From Bacteroidales bacterium (GTDB lineage Bacteria; Bacteroidota; Bacteroidia; Bacteroidales; Dysgonomonadaceae), in the NCBI GenBank assembly GCA_012728155.1, contig JAAYFR010000265.1, positions 1 through 24,878 on the forward strand: 24,878 nt of DNA, given 5' to 3'. The notes beneath the pieces are model-generated. The model searched no databases and had not been told where the DNA came from. It saw only the letters and a program-made list of their open reading frames with translations. Numbering within the stretch: position 1 is the stretch's first letter; every line of letters begins with the position of its first letter. Both the position numbers and the translations under genes were made by a program. Shown in pieces: positions 24,415 through 24,878 of the stretch.

Positions 24415-24878
24415 ATGAAAAAGTTATCGCTTCTGTTTTGTTTGGTTTTTACTCTTTTTTGTCTAATTTCCTGCCAGCCAAAAGAGAGGGATAAAGTAAA
24501 TATCGTGGATGAGAACATTGCTTTTGCAGCAGATCAGTATGGATTGCTGTTGGAAAGTATTGAGAATTCGGAAAAACTGCTCAATCCGAAATCGATTATC
24601 AATGGAAAAATGAAATATATTCCACCTCAGGAGTGGACCTCCGGTTTTTTCCCCGGTAGCTTATGGTATTTATATGCACTGACGGGAGATGAAAGCTGGA
24701 AGAGTGTGGCAATCAAGTATACCGAGATGTTGGACACGATCCAATATTTCACAGGCAACCACGACATAGGGTTCATGATTGGATGTAGCTATGGGAATGG
24801 ATTGAGGTTTGCTGGAAAAAATGATTACAAGGAGGTGATCATTCAAGCGGCTAAGTCGTTGTGTACACGGTATAACCC
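24415..24878 (+). CDS. GH88 unsaturated glucuronyl hydrolase lipoprotein, partial (C-terminus outside the window)
   Basis: Hydrolase of family 88 that removes the unsaturated uronic acid left at the non-reducing end by polysaccharide lyases acting on glycosaminoglycans or related acidic glycans. The first 154 codons are present, against about 370-420 for a full protein. A lipoprotein signal peptide ends in LISC with the lipidated Cys at 20. Family hallmarks: WTSGFFPGSLWYLYALTGD at 74-92, then HDIGFMIGCSYGNGLRF, where D117 corresponds to a catalytic Asp of unsaturated glucuronyl hydrolases (D88 in the Bacillus GL1 enzyme). A strong promoter lies upstream at 24210-24240. The substrate cannot be decided without the remaining sequence and neighbours. 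Confidence 0.92.
   Translation, partial: MKKLSLLFCLVFTLFCLISCQPKERDKVNIVDENIAFAADQYGLLLESIENSEKLLNPKSIINGKMKYIPPQEWTSGFFPGSLWYLYALTGDESWKSVAIKYTEMLDTIQYFTGNHDIGFMIGCSYGNGLRFAGKNDYKEVIIQAAKSLCTRYN

Overview
The window comes from a Bacteroidota chromosome, most likely order Bacteroidales. Three things point there. Promoters match the Bacteroidota consensus (TTTG, about 19-21 bases, TANNTTTG) and Shine-Dalgarno sequences are mostly weak or absent. The gene order mnmG-apt-uvrC-dtd-mazG-deoC is one I recall from Bacteroidales. The products look Bacteroidales: a lipoprotein GH88 hydrolase, a secreted GH2 beta-galactosidase and a fused SpmA/SpmB-type protein. I cannot name the genus with confidence. 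I see no tRNA, rRNA, CRISPR array, insertion sequence or prophage, so this is mainly a housekeeping region with carbohydrate genes cut at both ends.

Layout. Bases 1-1822 (minus) hold the first 607 codons of a secreted GH2 beta-galactosidase; its C-terminus lies outside the window. Bases 1898-7976 (minus) are a housekeeping run, transcribed in the order mnmG, apt, uvrC, dtd, mazG-like, deoC: tRNA wobble modification, adenine salvage, excision repair, D-aminoacyl-tRNA editing, nucleotide pyrophosphohydrolysis and deoxyribose-phosphate catabolism. The apt-mnmG gap carries a perfect 16-base match to the parS consensus, the site bound by ParB. Bases 7977-8349 hold the mnmG -7 box and a doubtful small ORF. 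Bases 8350-10034 (minus) encode YbeY and, upstream of it, a double Gate-domain (SpmA/SpmB-like) membrane protein.

From 10270 the plus strand is used: a membrane-anchored helix-hairpin-helix protein (10270-11004), a giant lipoprotein alpha-2-macroglobulin with a CTEQ thioester (11131-16704), penicillin-binding protein 1C (16764-19163) and an EamA-family transporter (19505-20437). The macroglobulin-PBP1C pair is a known bacterial arrangement, thought to trap proteases and repair the wall where the envelope is breached. Bases 20553-24128 (minus) carry a fructosamine-kinase-family protein and valyl-tRNA synthetase. From 24415 (plus) a GH88 unsaturated glucuronyl hydrolase lipoprotein starts and runs off the end.

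I did not find a clearly new multi-gene system. The items most worth a second look are the parS site, a GATA tetranucleotide tract just ahead of deoC, an Asp in place of the third zinc-ligand His of YbeY, a possible short ORF between the GH88 promoter and its gene, a hairpin with the valS stop codon in its loop, and the unexplained stretch between mnmG and ybeY. Promoter positions also decide the starts of valS and the EamA transporter, which would otherwise be called too long.
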